Shown here: piece after piece, positions 36,311 to 49,600 of the stretch | Numbering within the stretch: position 1 is the first letter of the stretch | How the letters are laid out: each line of letters begins with the position of its first letter | Source: Hydractinia symbiolongicarpus | Taxonomy: Eukaryota > Cnidaria > Hydrozoa > Anthoathecata > Hydractiniidae | DNA length: 64,000 nt | Direction of reading: 5' to 3' | Assembly: GCF_029227915.1 (NCBI RefSeq) | Contig: NC_079880.1 | Location: 5,086,001-5,150,000, forward strand | Made by a program: the position numbers and the translations under genes | Notes under the pieces: generated by a model | Database searches by the model: none | What the model saw: the letters and a program-made list of their open reading frames with translations, nothing else | What the model was told of the DNA's origin: nothing

Positions 36311-37515
36311 TTTTCAAAAATGTTTTCATTTTTGATGAGACGCTTAATAAAAGAGGTTTAATCGCCGGCAAACGAAATCCCGCGTTTTCCCGTAAATCCG
36401 GGGCTTGGCCCGTATAGTCGAATGTATACAAAGAAAGTACCTAGGGAGTAAACTCATTTCCCGAACGATTTTTTAAATTTTTTTTTCACCACTAAAACGC
36501 ATGAGACTTGTAGTTTTTAAAAATGTTTTCATTTTTGATGAGACGCTGAGTAAAAGAAGTTTAATCGCCCTCAAACGAAATTCAGCGATTTCCCGTAAAT
36601 CCCGGACTCGGCCCGTATAGTCCAAAATATACAAAGAAAGTACCCAGGGAGTAAACTTTATTTCCCGAACGATTTTTTAAATTATTTTTTCACCAGTAAA
36701 ACGCATGAGACTTGTAGTTTTCAAAAATGTTTTCATTTTTGCTGAGACGCTTATTAAAAGAGGTTTAATCGCCGGCAAACCAAATCCCGCGATTTCCCGT
36801 AAATCCCGGGCTTGGCCCGTATGGTCGAATGTATACAAAGAAAGTACCCAGTGAGTAAACTCATTTCCCGAACGATTTTTTAATTTTTTTTTTTCACCAC
36901 TAAAACGCTTGAGAATTGTAGTTTTCAAAAATGTTTTCATTTTTGATGAGACGCTTAATAAAAGAGGTTTAATCGCCGGCAAACGAAATCCCGCGTTTTC
37001 CCGTAAATCCGGGGCTTGGCCCGTATAGTCGAATGTATACAAAGAAAGTACCTAGGGAGTAAACTCATTTCCCGAACGATTTTTTAAATTTTTTTTTCAC
37101 CACTAAAACGCATGAGACTTGTAGTTTTCAAAAATGTTTTCATTTTTGATGAGACGCTGAGTAAAAGAAGTTTAATCGCCCTCAAACGAAATTCAGCGAT
37201 TTCCCGTAAATCCCGGACTCGGCCCGTATAGTCCAAAGTATACAAAGAAAGTACCCAGGGAGTAAACTTTATTTCCCGAACGATTTTTTAAATTATTTTT
37301 TCACCACTAAAACGCATGAGACTTGTAGTTTTCAAAAATGTTTTCATTTTTGCTGAGACGCTTATTAAAAGAGGTTTAATCGCCGGCAAACCAAATCCCG
37401 CGATTTCCCGTAAATCCCGGGCTTGGCCCGTATAGTCGAATGTATACAAAGAAAGTACCCAGGGAGTAAACTCATTTCCCGAACGATTTTTTAATTTTTT
37501 TTTCACCACAAAAAC
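36295..37515 (-). repeat. 611-bp trimer HOR, two copies
   Basis: TTGAGAATTGTAG or ATGAGAATTGTAG at about 36300 and 36911, and AAATTCAGCG, AAACTTTATTTCC and GGCAAACCAAATCC, recur at +611 (three monomers plus length change in T runs). Confidence 0.88.
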
Positions 37516-37574
37516 GCATGAGACTTGAAGTTTTCAAAAATGTTTTCATTTTTGATGAGAGGGTTAATGAAAGA

Positions 37575-40500
37575 AGTTTAATCGCCGGCAAACGAAATCC
37601 CGCGATTTCCCGTAAATCCCGGGCTTGGCCCGTGTAGTCGAATGTATACAAAGAAAGTACCCTGTGAGTAAACTCATTTCCCGAACGATTTTTTAAATTA
37701 TTTTTTTACCACAAAAACGCATGAGAATTGAAGTTTTCAAAAATGTTTTCATTTTTGATGAGAGGGTTAATGAAAGAAGTTTAATCGCCGGCAAACGAAA
37801 TCCCGCAATTTCCCGTAAATCCCGGGCTTGGCCCGTGTAGTCGAATGTATACAAAGAAAGTACCCTGTGAGTAAACTCATTTCCCGAACGATTTTTTAAA
37901 TTATTTTTTTACCACTAAAACGCATGAGACTTGTAGTTTTCAGAAATGTTTTCATTTTTGATGAGACGCTTAATGAAAGTGGTTTAATCGCCAGCAAACG
38001 AAAACCTGCGATTTCCCGTAAATCCCGGGCTTGGCCCGTATAGTCGAATGTATACAAAGAAAGTACCCTGTGAGTAAACTCATTTCCAAAACGATTTTTT
38101 AAATTATCTTTTCACCACTAAAACGCATGAGACTTGTAGTTTTTAAAAATGCTTTCATTTTTGATGAGACGCTGAATAAAAGAAGTTTAATCGACGGCAA
38201 ACGAAAACCCACCATTTCCCGTAAACCCCGGACTCGACCCGTATAGTCAAAAGTATACAAAGAAAGTACCCAGGGAGTAAACTCATTTCCCGAACGATTT
38301 TTTATATTATTTTCTTTACCACTAAACGCATGAGACTTGTAGTTTTCAAAAATATTTTCATATTTGATGGGACGCTGAATAAAAGAAGTTTAATCGCCGG
38401 CAAACGAAAATCCGCGATTTCCCGTAAATCCCGGACTCGGCCCGTATAGTCAAAAGTATACAAAGAAAGTACCCAGGCAGTAAACTCATTTCCCGAACGA
38501 TTTTTTAAATTAGTTTTTCACCACTAAAACGCATGAGACTTGTAGTTTTCAAAAATGTTTTCATTTTTGATGAGACGCTTAATGAAAGAGGTTTAATCGC
38601 CGGCAAACGAATTCCCGCGTTTTGACTAAATCCGGGGCTTGGCCCGTATAGTCGAATATATACAAAGAAAGTACCCAGGGAGTAAACTCATTTTCCGAAC
38701 GATTTTTTAAATTTTTCTTTCACCACTAAAACGCATGCGACTTGTAGTTTTCAAAAATGTTTTCATTTTTGATGAGACGCTTAATGAAAGAGGTTTAATC
38801 GCCGGAAAACGAAAACCCGCGATTTCCCGTAAATCCCGGTCTTGGCCCGTATAGTCGAATGTATACAAAGAAAGTACCCAGTGAGTAAACTCATTTCCAG
38901 AACGATATTTTAAATTATTTTTTCACCACTAAAACGCATAAGACTTTTAGTTTTCAAAAATGTTTTCATTTTTGATGAGACGCTTAATGAAAGTGGTTTA
39001 ATCGCCAGCAAACGAAAACCCGCGATTTCCCGTAAATCCCGGGCTTGGCCCGTATAGTCGAATGTATACAAAGAAAGTACCCTGTGAGTAAACTCATTTC
39101 CAAAACGATTTTTTAAATTATCTTTTCACCACTAAAACGCATGAGACTTGTAGTTTTTAAAAATGTTTTCATTTTTGATGAGACGCTGAATAAAAGAAGT
39201 GTAATCGCCGGCAAACGAAAACCCGCCATTTCCCGTAAACCCCGGACTCGGCCCGTATAGTCAAAAGTATACAAAGAAAGTACCCAGGGAGTAAACTCAT
39301 TTTCCGAACGATTTTTTAAATTATTTTTTCACCACTACAACGCATGAGACTTGTAGTTTTCCAAAATATTTTCATTTTTGATGAGACGCTGAATAAAAGA
39401 AGTTTAATCGCCCTCAAACGAAAATCCGCGATTTCCCGTAAATCCCGGACTCGGCCCGTATAGTCCAAAGTATACAAAGAAAGTACCCAGGGAGTAAACT
39501 CATTTCCCGAACGATTTTTTAAAGTATTTTTTCACCACTAAAACGCATGAGACTTGTAGTTTTCAAAATTCTTTTCATTTTTGATGAGACGCTTATTAAA
39601 AGAGGTTTAATCGCCGGCAAACGAAATCCCGCGATTTCCCGCAAATCCCGGGCTTGGCCCGTATAGTCGAATGTATACAAAGAAAGTACCCAGGGAGTAA
39701 ACTCATTTCCCGAACGATTTTTTAATTTTTTTTTCACCACTAAAACGCATGAGACTTGAAGTTTTCAAAAATGTTTTCATTTTAGATGAGACGGTTAATG
39801 AAAGAAGTTTAATCGCCGGGAAACGAAATCCCGCGATTTCCCGTAAATAGCGGGCTTGGCCCTTATAGTCGAATGTATACAAAGAAAGTACCCAGTGAGT
39901 AAACTCATTTCCCAAACGATTTTTTAATTATTTTTTTTCACCACTAAAACGCATGAGACTTGTAGTTTTCAAAAATGTTTTCATTTTTGATGAGACGCTT
40001 AATGAAAGAGGTTTAATCGCCGGCAAACGAAATCCCGCGTTTTCCCGTAAATCCGGGGCTTGGCCCATATAGTCGAATGTATACAAAGAAAGTACCCAGG
40101 AAGTAAACTCATTTCCCGAACGATTTTTTAAATTTTTTTTTCACCACTAAAACGCATGAGACTTGTAGTTTTCAAAAATGTTTTCATTTTTGATGAGACG
40201 CTGAGTAAAAGAAGTTTAATCGCCCTCAAACGAAAATCCGCGATTTCCCGTAAATCCCGGACTCGGCCCGTATAGTCCAAAGTATACAGAGAAACTACCC
40301 AGGGAGTAAACTCATTTCCCGAACGATTTTTTAAATTATTTTTTCACCACTAAAACGCATGAGACTTGTAGTTTTCAGAAATCTTTTCATTTTTGATGAG
40401 ACGCTTAATGAAAGTGGTTTAATCGCCGGCAAACGAAAACCTGCGATTTCCCGTAAATCCCAGACTCGGCCCGTGTAGTCGAATGTATACAAAGAAAGTA

Positions 40501-43500
40501 CCCTGTGAGTAAACTCATTTCCCGAACGATTTTTTAAATTATTTTTTCACCAATAAAACGCATGAGACTTGTAGTTTTCAAAAATGTTTTCATTTTTGAT
40601 GAGACGCTGAGTAAAAGAAGTTTAATCGCCGGCAAACGAAATCCCGCGATTTCCCGTAAATCCCGGGCTTGGCCCGTGTAGTCGAATGTATACAAAGAAA
40701 GTACCGTGTGAGTAAACTCATTTCCCGAACGATTTTTTAAATTATTTTTTTACCACAAAAACGCATGAGACTTGAAGTTTTCAAAAATGTTTTCATTTTT
40801 GATGAGAGGGTTAATGAAAGAAGTTTAATCGCCGGCAAACGAAATCCCGCAATTTCCCGTAAATCCCGGGCTTGGCCCGTGTAGTCGAATGTATACAAAG
40901 AAAGTACCCTGTGAGTAAACTCATTTCCCGAACGATTTTTTAAATTATTTTTTTACCACTAAAACGCATGAGACTTGTAGTTTTCAGAAATGTTTTCATT
41001 TTTGATGAGACGCTTAATGAAAGTGGTTTAATCGCCAGCAAACGAAAACCTGCGATTTCCCGTAAATCCCGGGCTTGGCCCGTATAGTCGAATGTATACA
41101 AAGAAAGTACCCTGTGAGTAAACTCATTTCCAAAACGATTTTTTAAATTATCTTTTCACCACTAAAACGCATGAGACTTGTAGTTTTTAAAAATGCTTTC
41201 ATTTTTGATGAGACGCTGAATAAAAGAAGTTTAATCGACGGCAAACGAAAACCCACCATTTCCCGTAAACCCCGGACTCGACCCGTATAGTCAAAAGTAT
41301 ACAAAGAAAGTACCCAGGGAGTAAACTCATTTCCCGAACGATTTTTTATATTATTTTCTTTACCACTAAACGCATGAGACTTGTAGTTTTCAAAAATATT
41401 TTCATATTTGATGGGACGCTGAATAAAAGAAGTTTAATCGCCGGCAAACGAAAATCCGCGATTTCCCGTAAATCCCGGACTCGGCCCGTATAGTCAAAAG
41501 TATACAAAGAAAGTACCCAGGCAGTAAACTCATTTCCCGAACGATTTTTTAAATTAGTTTTTCACCACTAAAACGCATGAGACTTGTAGTTTTCAAAAAT
41601 GTTTTCATTTTTGATGAGACGCTTAATGAAAGAGGTTTAATCGCCGGCAAACGAATTCCCGCGTTTTGACTAAATCCGGGGCTTGGCCCGTATAGTCGAA
41701 TATATACAAAGAAAGTACCCAGGGAGTAAACTCATTTTCCGAACGATTTTTTAAATTTTTCTTTCACCACTAAAACGCATGCGACTTGTAGTTTTCAAAA
41801 ATGTTTTCATTTTTGATGAGACGCTTAATGAAAGAGGTTTAATCGCCGGAAAACGAAAACCCGCGATTTCCCGTAAATCCCGGTCTTGGCCCGTATAGTC
41901 GAATGTATACAAAGAAAGTACCCAGTGAGTAAACTCATTTCCAGAACGATATTTTAAATTATTTTTTCACCACTAAAACGCATAAGACTTTTAGTTTTCA
42001 AAAATGTTTTCATTTTTGATGAGACGCTTAATGAAAGTGGTTTAATCGCCAGCAAACGAAAACCCGCGATTTCCCGTAAATCCCGGGCTTGGCCCGTATA
42101 GTCGAATGTATACAAAGAAAGTACCCTGTGAGTAAACTCATTTCCAAAACGATTTTTTAAATTATCTTTTCACCACTAAAACGCATGAGACTTGTAGTTT
42201 TTAAAAATGTTTTCATTTTTGATGAGACGCTGAATAAAAGAAGTGTAATCGCCGGCAAACGAAAACCCGCCATTTCCCGTAAACCCCGGACTCGGCCCGT
42301 ATAGTCAAAAGTATACAAAGAAAGTACCCAGGGAGTAAACTCATTTTCCGAACGATTTTTTAAATTATTTTTTCACCACTACAACGCATGAGACTTGTAG
42401 TTTTCCAAAATATTTTCATTTTTGATGAGACGCTGAATAAAAGAAGTTTAATCGCCCTCAAACGAAAATCCGCGATTTCCCGTAAATCCCGGACTCGGCC
42501 CGTATAGTCCAAAGTATACAAAGAAAGTACCCAGGGAGTAAACTCATTTCCCGAACGATTTTTTAAAGTATTTTTTCACCACTAAAACGCATGAGACTTG
42601 TAGTTTTCAAAATTCTTTTCATTTTTGATGAGACGCTTATTAAAAGAGGTTTAATCGCCGGCAAACGAAATCCCGCGATTTCCCGCAAATCCCGGGCTTG
42701 GCCCGTATAGTCGAATGTATACAAAGAAAGTACCCAGGGAGTAAACTCATTTCCCGAACGATTTTTTAATTTTTTTTTCACCACTAAAACGCATGAGACT
42801 TGAAGTTTTCAAAAATGTTTTCATTTTAGATGAGACGGTTAATGAAAGAAGTTTAATCGCCGGGAAACGAAATCCCGCGATTTCCCGTAAATAGCGGGCT
42901 TGGCCCTTATAGTCGAATGTATACAAAGAAAGTACCCAGTGAGTAAACTCATTTCCCAAACGATTTTTTAATTATTTTTTTTCACCACTAAAACGCATGA
43001 GACTTGTAGTTTTCAAAAATGTTTTCATTTTTGATGAGACGCTTAATGAAAGAGGTTTAATCGCCGGCAAACGAAATCCCGCGTTTTCCCGTAAATCCGG
43101 GGCTTGGCCCATATAGTCGAATGTATACAAAGAAAGTACCCAGGGAGTAAACTCATTTCCCGAACGATTTTTTAAATTTTTTTTTCACCACTAAAACGCA
43201 TGAGACTTGTAGTTTTCAAAAATGTTTTCATTTTTGATGAGACGCTGAGTAAAAGAAGTTTAATCGCCCTCAAACGAAAATCCGCGATTTCCCGTAAATC
43301 CCGGACTCGGCCCGTATAGTCCAAAGTATACAGAGAAACTACCCAGGGAGTAAACTCATTTCCCGAACGATTTTTTAAATTATTTTTTCACCACTAAAAC
43401 GCATGAGACTTGTAGTTTTCAGAAATCTTTTCATTTTTGATGAGACGCTTAATGAAAGTGGTTTAATCGCCGGCAAACGAAAACCTGCGATTTCCCGTAA

Positions 43501-43668
43501 ATCCCAGACTCGGCCCGTGTAGTCGAATGTATACAAAGAAAGTACCCTGTGAGTAAACTCATTTCCCGAACGATTTTTTAAATTATTTTTTCACCAATAA
43601 AACGCATGAGACTTGTAGTTTTCAAAAATGTTTTCATTTTTGATGAGACGCTGAGTAAAAGAAGTTTA
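37575..43668 (-). repeat. 3044-bp 15-mer HOR, two tandem copies
   Basis: Positions 37741 and 40785, 38101 and 41145, 39519 and 42563 match at a constant 3044 bases. Copies run about 37575-40620 and 40620-43668. Private changes shared by both copies include AATTCCCGCGTTTTGACTAA, ACGCATGCGACTTG, ACGATATTTTAAATT, AAAATTCTTTTC and AAATAGCGGGC. The second copy continues into the larger 37-mer duplication. Confidence 0.92.
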
Positions 43669-46600
43669 ATCGCCCTCAAACGAAAATCCGCGATTTCCCG
43701 TAAATCCCGGACTCGGCCCGTATAGTCCAGAGAATACAGAGAAACTACCCAGGGAGTAAACTCATTTCCCGAACGATTTTTTAAATTATTTTTTCACCAC
43801 TAAAACGCATGAGACTTGTAGTTTTCAGAAATCTTTTCATTTTTGATGAGACGCTTAATGAAAGTGGTTTAATCGCCGGCAAACGAAATCCCGCGTTTTC
43901 CCGTAAATCCGGGGCTTGGCCCGTATAGTCGAATGTATACAAAGAAAGTACCCAGGGAGTAAACTCATTTCCCGAACGATTTTTTAAATTTTTTTTTCAC
44001 CACTAAAACGCATGAGACTTGTAGTTTTCAAAAATGTTTTCATTTTTGATGAGACGCTGAGTAAAAGAAGTTTAATCGCCCTCAAACGAAAATCCGCAAT
44101 TTCCCGTAAATCCCGGACTCGGCCCGTATAGTCCAAAGTATACAGAGAAACTACCCAGGGAGTAAACTCATTTCCCGAACAATTTTTTAAATTATTTTTT
44201 CACCACTAAAACGCATGAGACTTGTAGTTTTCAGAAATCTTTTCATTTTTGATGAGACGCTTAATGAAAGTGGTTTAATCGCCGGCAAACGAAAACCTGC
44301 GATTTCCCGTAAATCCCAGACTCGGCCCGTGTAGTCGAATGTATACAAAGAAAGTACCCTGTGAGTAAACTCATTTCCCGAACGATTTTTTAAATTATTT
44401 TTTCACCAATAAAACGCATGAGACTTGTAGTTTTCAAAAATGTTTTCATTTTTGATGAGACGCTTAATGAAAGAGGTTTAATCGCCGGCAAACGAAATCC
44501 CGCGTTTTCCCGTAAATCCGGGGCTTGGCCCGTATAGTCGAATATATACAAAGAAAGTACCCAGGGAGTAAACTCATTTCCCGAACGATTTTTTAAATTA
44601 TTTTTTCACCAATAAAACGCATGAGACTTGTAGTTTTTAAAAATGTTTTCATTTTTGATGAGACGCTTAATGAAAGTGGTTTAATCGCCAGCAAACGAAA
44701 ACCCGCGATTTCCCGTAAATCCCGGGCTTGGCCCGTATAGTCGAATGTATACAAAGAAAGTACCCTGTGAGTAAACTCATTTCCAAAACGATTTTTTAAA
44801 TTATTTTTTCACCACTAAAACGCATGAGACTTGTAGTTTTTAAAAATGCTTTCATTTTTGATGAGACGCTGAATAAAAGAAGTTTAATCGACGGCAAACG
44901 AAAACCCACCATTTCCCGTAAACCCCGGACTCGACCCGTATAGTCAAAAGTATACAAAGAAAGTACCCAGGGAGTAAACTCATTTCCCGAACGATTTTTT
45001 ATATTATTTTCTTTACCACTAAACGCATGAGACTTGTAGTTTTCAAAAATATTTTCATACTTGATGGGACGCTGAATAAAAGAAGTTTAATCGCCGGCAA
45101 ACGAAAATCCGCGATTTCCCGTAAATCCCGGACTCGGCCCGTATAGTCAAAAGTATACAAAGAAAGTACCCAGGGAGTAAACTCATTTCTCGAACGATTT
45201 TTTAAATTATTTTTTCACCACTAAAACGCATGAGACTTGTAGTTTTCAAAAATGTTTTCATTTTTGATGAGACGCTTAATGAAAGAGGTTTAATCGCCGG
45301 CAAACGAAATCCCGCGTTTTCCCGTAAATCCGGGGCTTGGCCCGTATAGTCGAATATATACAAAGAAAGTACCCAGGGAGTAAACTCATTTCCCGAACGA
45401 TTTTTTAAATTATTTTTTCACCAATAAAACGCATGAGACTTGTAGTTTTTAAAAATGTTTTCATTTTTGATGAGACGCTTAATGAAAGTGGTTTAATCGC
45501 CAGCAAACGAAAACCCGCGATTTCCCGTAAATCCCGGGCTTGGCCCGTATAGTCGAATGTATACAAAGAAAGTACCCTGTGAGTAAACTCATTTCCAAAA
45601 CGATTTTTTAAATTATCTTTTCACCACTAAAACGCATGAGACTTGTAGTTTTTAAAAATGCTTTCATTTTTGATGAGACGCTGAATAAAAGAAGTTTAAT
45701 CGACGGCAAACGAAATCCCGCGTTTTCCCTAAATCCGGGGCTTGGCCCGTATAGTCGAATATATACAAAGAAAGTACCCAGGGAGTAAACTCATTTTCCG
45801 AACGATTTTTTAAATTTTTCTTTCACCACTAAAACGCATGAGACTTGTAGTTTTCAAAAATGTTTTCATTTTTGATGAGACGCTTAATGAAAGAGGTTTA
45901 ATCGCCGGAAAACGAAAACCCGCGATTTCCCGTAAATCCCGGTCTTGGCCCGTATAGTCGAATGTATACAAAGAAAGTACCCAGTGAGTAAACTCATTTC
46001 CAGAACGATTTTTTAAATTATTTTTTCACCACTAAAACGCATAAGACTTGAAATTTTCAAAAATGTTTTCATTTTTGATGAGAGGGTTAATGAAAGAAGT
46101 TTAATCGCCGGCAAACGAAATCCCGCAATTTCCCGTAAATCCCGGGCTTGGCCCGTGTAGTCGAATGTATACAAAGAAAGTACCCTGTGAGTAAACTCAT
46201 TTCCCGAACGATTTTTTAAATTATTTTTTTACCACTAAAACGCATGAGACTTGTAGTTTTCAGAAATGTTTTCATTTTTGATGAGACGCCTAATGAAAGT
46301 GGTTTAATCGCCAGCAAACGAAAACCCGCGATTTCCCGTAAATCCCGGGCTTGGCCCGTATAGTCGAATGTATACAAAGAAAGTACCCTGTGAGTAAACT
46401 CATTTCCAAAACGATTTTTTAAATTATCTTTTCACCACTAAAACGCATGAGACTTGTAGTTTTTAAAAATGCTTTCATTTTTGATGAGACGCTGAATAAA
46501 AGAAGTTTAATCGACGGCAAACGAAAACCCACCATTTCCCGTAAACCCCGGACTCGACCCGTATAGTCAAAAGTATACAAAGAAAGTACCAAGGAAGTAA

Positions 46601-49600
46601 ACTCATTTCCCGAACGATTTTTTATATTATTTTCTTTACCACTAAACGCATGAGACTTGTAGTTTTCAGAAATGTTTTCATTTTTGATGAGACGCCTAAT
46701 GAAAGTGGTTTAATCGCCAGCAAACGAAAACCCGCGATTTCCCGTAAATCCCGGGCTTGGCCCGTATAGTCGAATGTATACAAAGAAAGAACCCTGTGAG
46801 TAAACTCATTTCCAAAACGATTTTTTAAATTATCTTTTCACCACTAAAACGCATGAGACTTGTAGTTTTTAAAAATGCTTTCATTTTTGATGAGACGCTG
46901 AATAAAAGAAGTTTAATCGACGGCAAACGAAAACCCACCATTTCCCGTAAACCCCGGACTCGACCCGTATAGTCAAAAGTATACAAAGAAAGTACCCAGG
47001 AAGTAAACTCATTTCCCGAACGATTTTTTATATTATTTTCTTTACCACTAAACGCATGAGACTTGTAGTTTTCAAAAATATTTTCATATTTGATGGGACG
47101 CTGAATAAAAGAAGTTTAATCGCCGGCAAACGAAAATCCGCGATTTCCCGTAAATCCCGGACTCGGCCCGTATAGTCAAAAGTATACAAAGAAAGTACCC
47201 AGGCAGTAAACTCATTTCCCGAACGATTTTTTAAATTAGTTTTTCACCACTAAAACGCATGAGACTTGTAGTTTTCAAAAATGTTTTCATTTTTGATGAG
47301 ACGCTTAATGAAAGAGGTTTAATCGCCGGCAAACGAATTCCCCCGTTTTCCCTAAATCCGGGGCTTGGCCCGTATAGTCGAATATATACAAAGAAAGTAC
47401 CCAGGGAGTAAACTCTTTTTACGAACGATTTTTTAAATTTTTCTTTCACCACTAAAACGCATGAGACTTGTAGTTTTCAAAAATGTTTTCATTTTTGATG
47501 AGACGCTGAATGAAAGAGGTTTAATCGCCGGAAAACGAAAACCCGCGATTTCCCGTAAATCCCGGTCTTGGCCCGTATAGTCGAATATATACAAAGAAAG
47601 TACCCAGTGAGTAAACTCATTTCCAGAACGATTTTTTAAATTATTTTTTCACCACTAAAACGCATAAGACTTTTAGTTTTCAAAAATGTTTTCATTTTTG
47701 ATGAGACGCTTAATGAAAGTGGTTTAATCGCCAGCAAACGAAAACCCGCGATTTCCCGTAAATCCCGGGCTTGGCCCGTATAGTCGAATGTATACAAAGA
47801 AAGTACCCTGTGAGTAAACTCATTTCCCGAACGATTTTTTAAATTATTTTTTCACCACTAAAACGCATGAGACTTGTAGTTTTCAGAAATCTTTTCATTT
47901 TTGATGAGACGCTTAATGAAAGTGGTTTAATCGCCGGCAAACGAAAACCTGCGATTTCCCGTAAATCCCAGACTCGGCCCGTGTAGTCGAATGTATACAA
48001 AGAAAGTACCCTGTGAGTAAACTCATTTCCCGAACGATTTTTTAAATTATTTTTTCACCAATAAAACGCATGAGACTTGTAGTTTTCAAAAATGTTTTCA
48101 TTTTTGATGAGACGCTGAGTAAAAGAAGTTTAATCGCCGGCAAACGAAATCCCGCGATTTCCCGTAAATCCCGGGCTTGGCCCGTGTAGTCGAATGTATA
48201 CAAAGAAAGTACCGTGTGAGTAAACTCATTTCCCGAACGATTTTTTAAATTATTTTTTTACCACAAAAACGCATGAGACTTGAAGTTTTCAAAAATGTTT
48301 TCATTTTTGATGAGAGGGTTAATGAAAGAAGTTTAATCGCCGGCAAACGAAATCCCGCAATTTCCCGTAAATCCCGGGCTTGGCCCGTGTAGTCGAATGT
48401 ATACAAAGAAAGTACCCTGTGAGTAAACTCATTTCCCGAACGATTTTTTAAATTATTTTTTTACCACTAAAACGCATGAGACTTGTAGTTTTCAGAAATG
48501 TTTTCATTTTTGATGAGACGCTTAATGAAAGTGGTTTAATCGCCAGCAAACGAAAACCTGCGATTTCCCGTAAATCCCGGGCTTGGCCCGTATAGTCGAA
48601 TGTATACAAAGAAAGTACCCTGTGAGTAAACTCATTTCCAAAACGATTTTTTAAATTATCTTTTCACCACTAAAACGCATGAGACTTGTAGTTTTTAAAA
48701 ATGCTTTCATTTTTGATGAGACGCTGAATAAAAGAAGTTTAATCGACGGCAAACGAAAACCCACCATTTCCCGTAAACCCCGGACTCGACCCGTATAGTC
48801 AAAAGTATACAAAGAAAGTACCCAGGGAGTAAACTCATTTCCCGAACGATTTTTTATATTATTTTCTTTACCACTAAACGCATGAGACTTGTAGTTTTCA
48901 AAAATATTTTCATATTTGATGGGACGCTGAATAAAAGAAGTTTAATCGCCGGCAAACGAAAATCCGCGATTTCCCGTAAATCCCGGACTCGGCCCGTATA
49001 GTCAAAAGTATACAAAGAAAGTACCCAGGCAGTAAACTCATTTCCCGAACGATTTTTTAAATGAGTTTTTCACCACTAAAACGCATGAGACTTGTAGTTT
49101 TCAAAAATGTTTTCATTTTTGATGAGACGCTTAATGAAAGAGGTTTAATCGCCGGCAAACGAATTCCCGCGTTTTGACTAAATCCGGGGCTTGGCCCGTA
49201 TAGTCGAATATATACAAAGAAAGTACCCAGGGAGTAAACTCATTTTCCGAACGATTTTTTAAATTTTTCTTTCACCACTAAAACGCATGCGACTTGTAGT
49301 TTTCAAAAATGTTTTCATTTTTGATGAGACGCTTAATGAAAGAGGTTTAATCGCCGGAAAACGAAAACCCGCGATTTCCCGTAAATCCCGGTCTTGGCCC
49401 GTATAGTCGAATGTATACAAAGAAAGTACCCAGTGAGTAAACTCATTTCCAGAACGATATTTTAAATTATTTTTTCACCACTAAAACGCATAAGACTTTT
49501 AGTTTTCAAAAATGTTTTCATTTTTGATGAGACGCTTAATGAAAGTGGTTTAATCGCCAGCAAACGAAAACCCGCGATTTCCCGTAAATCCCGGGCTTGG

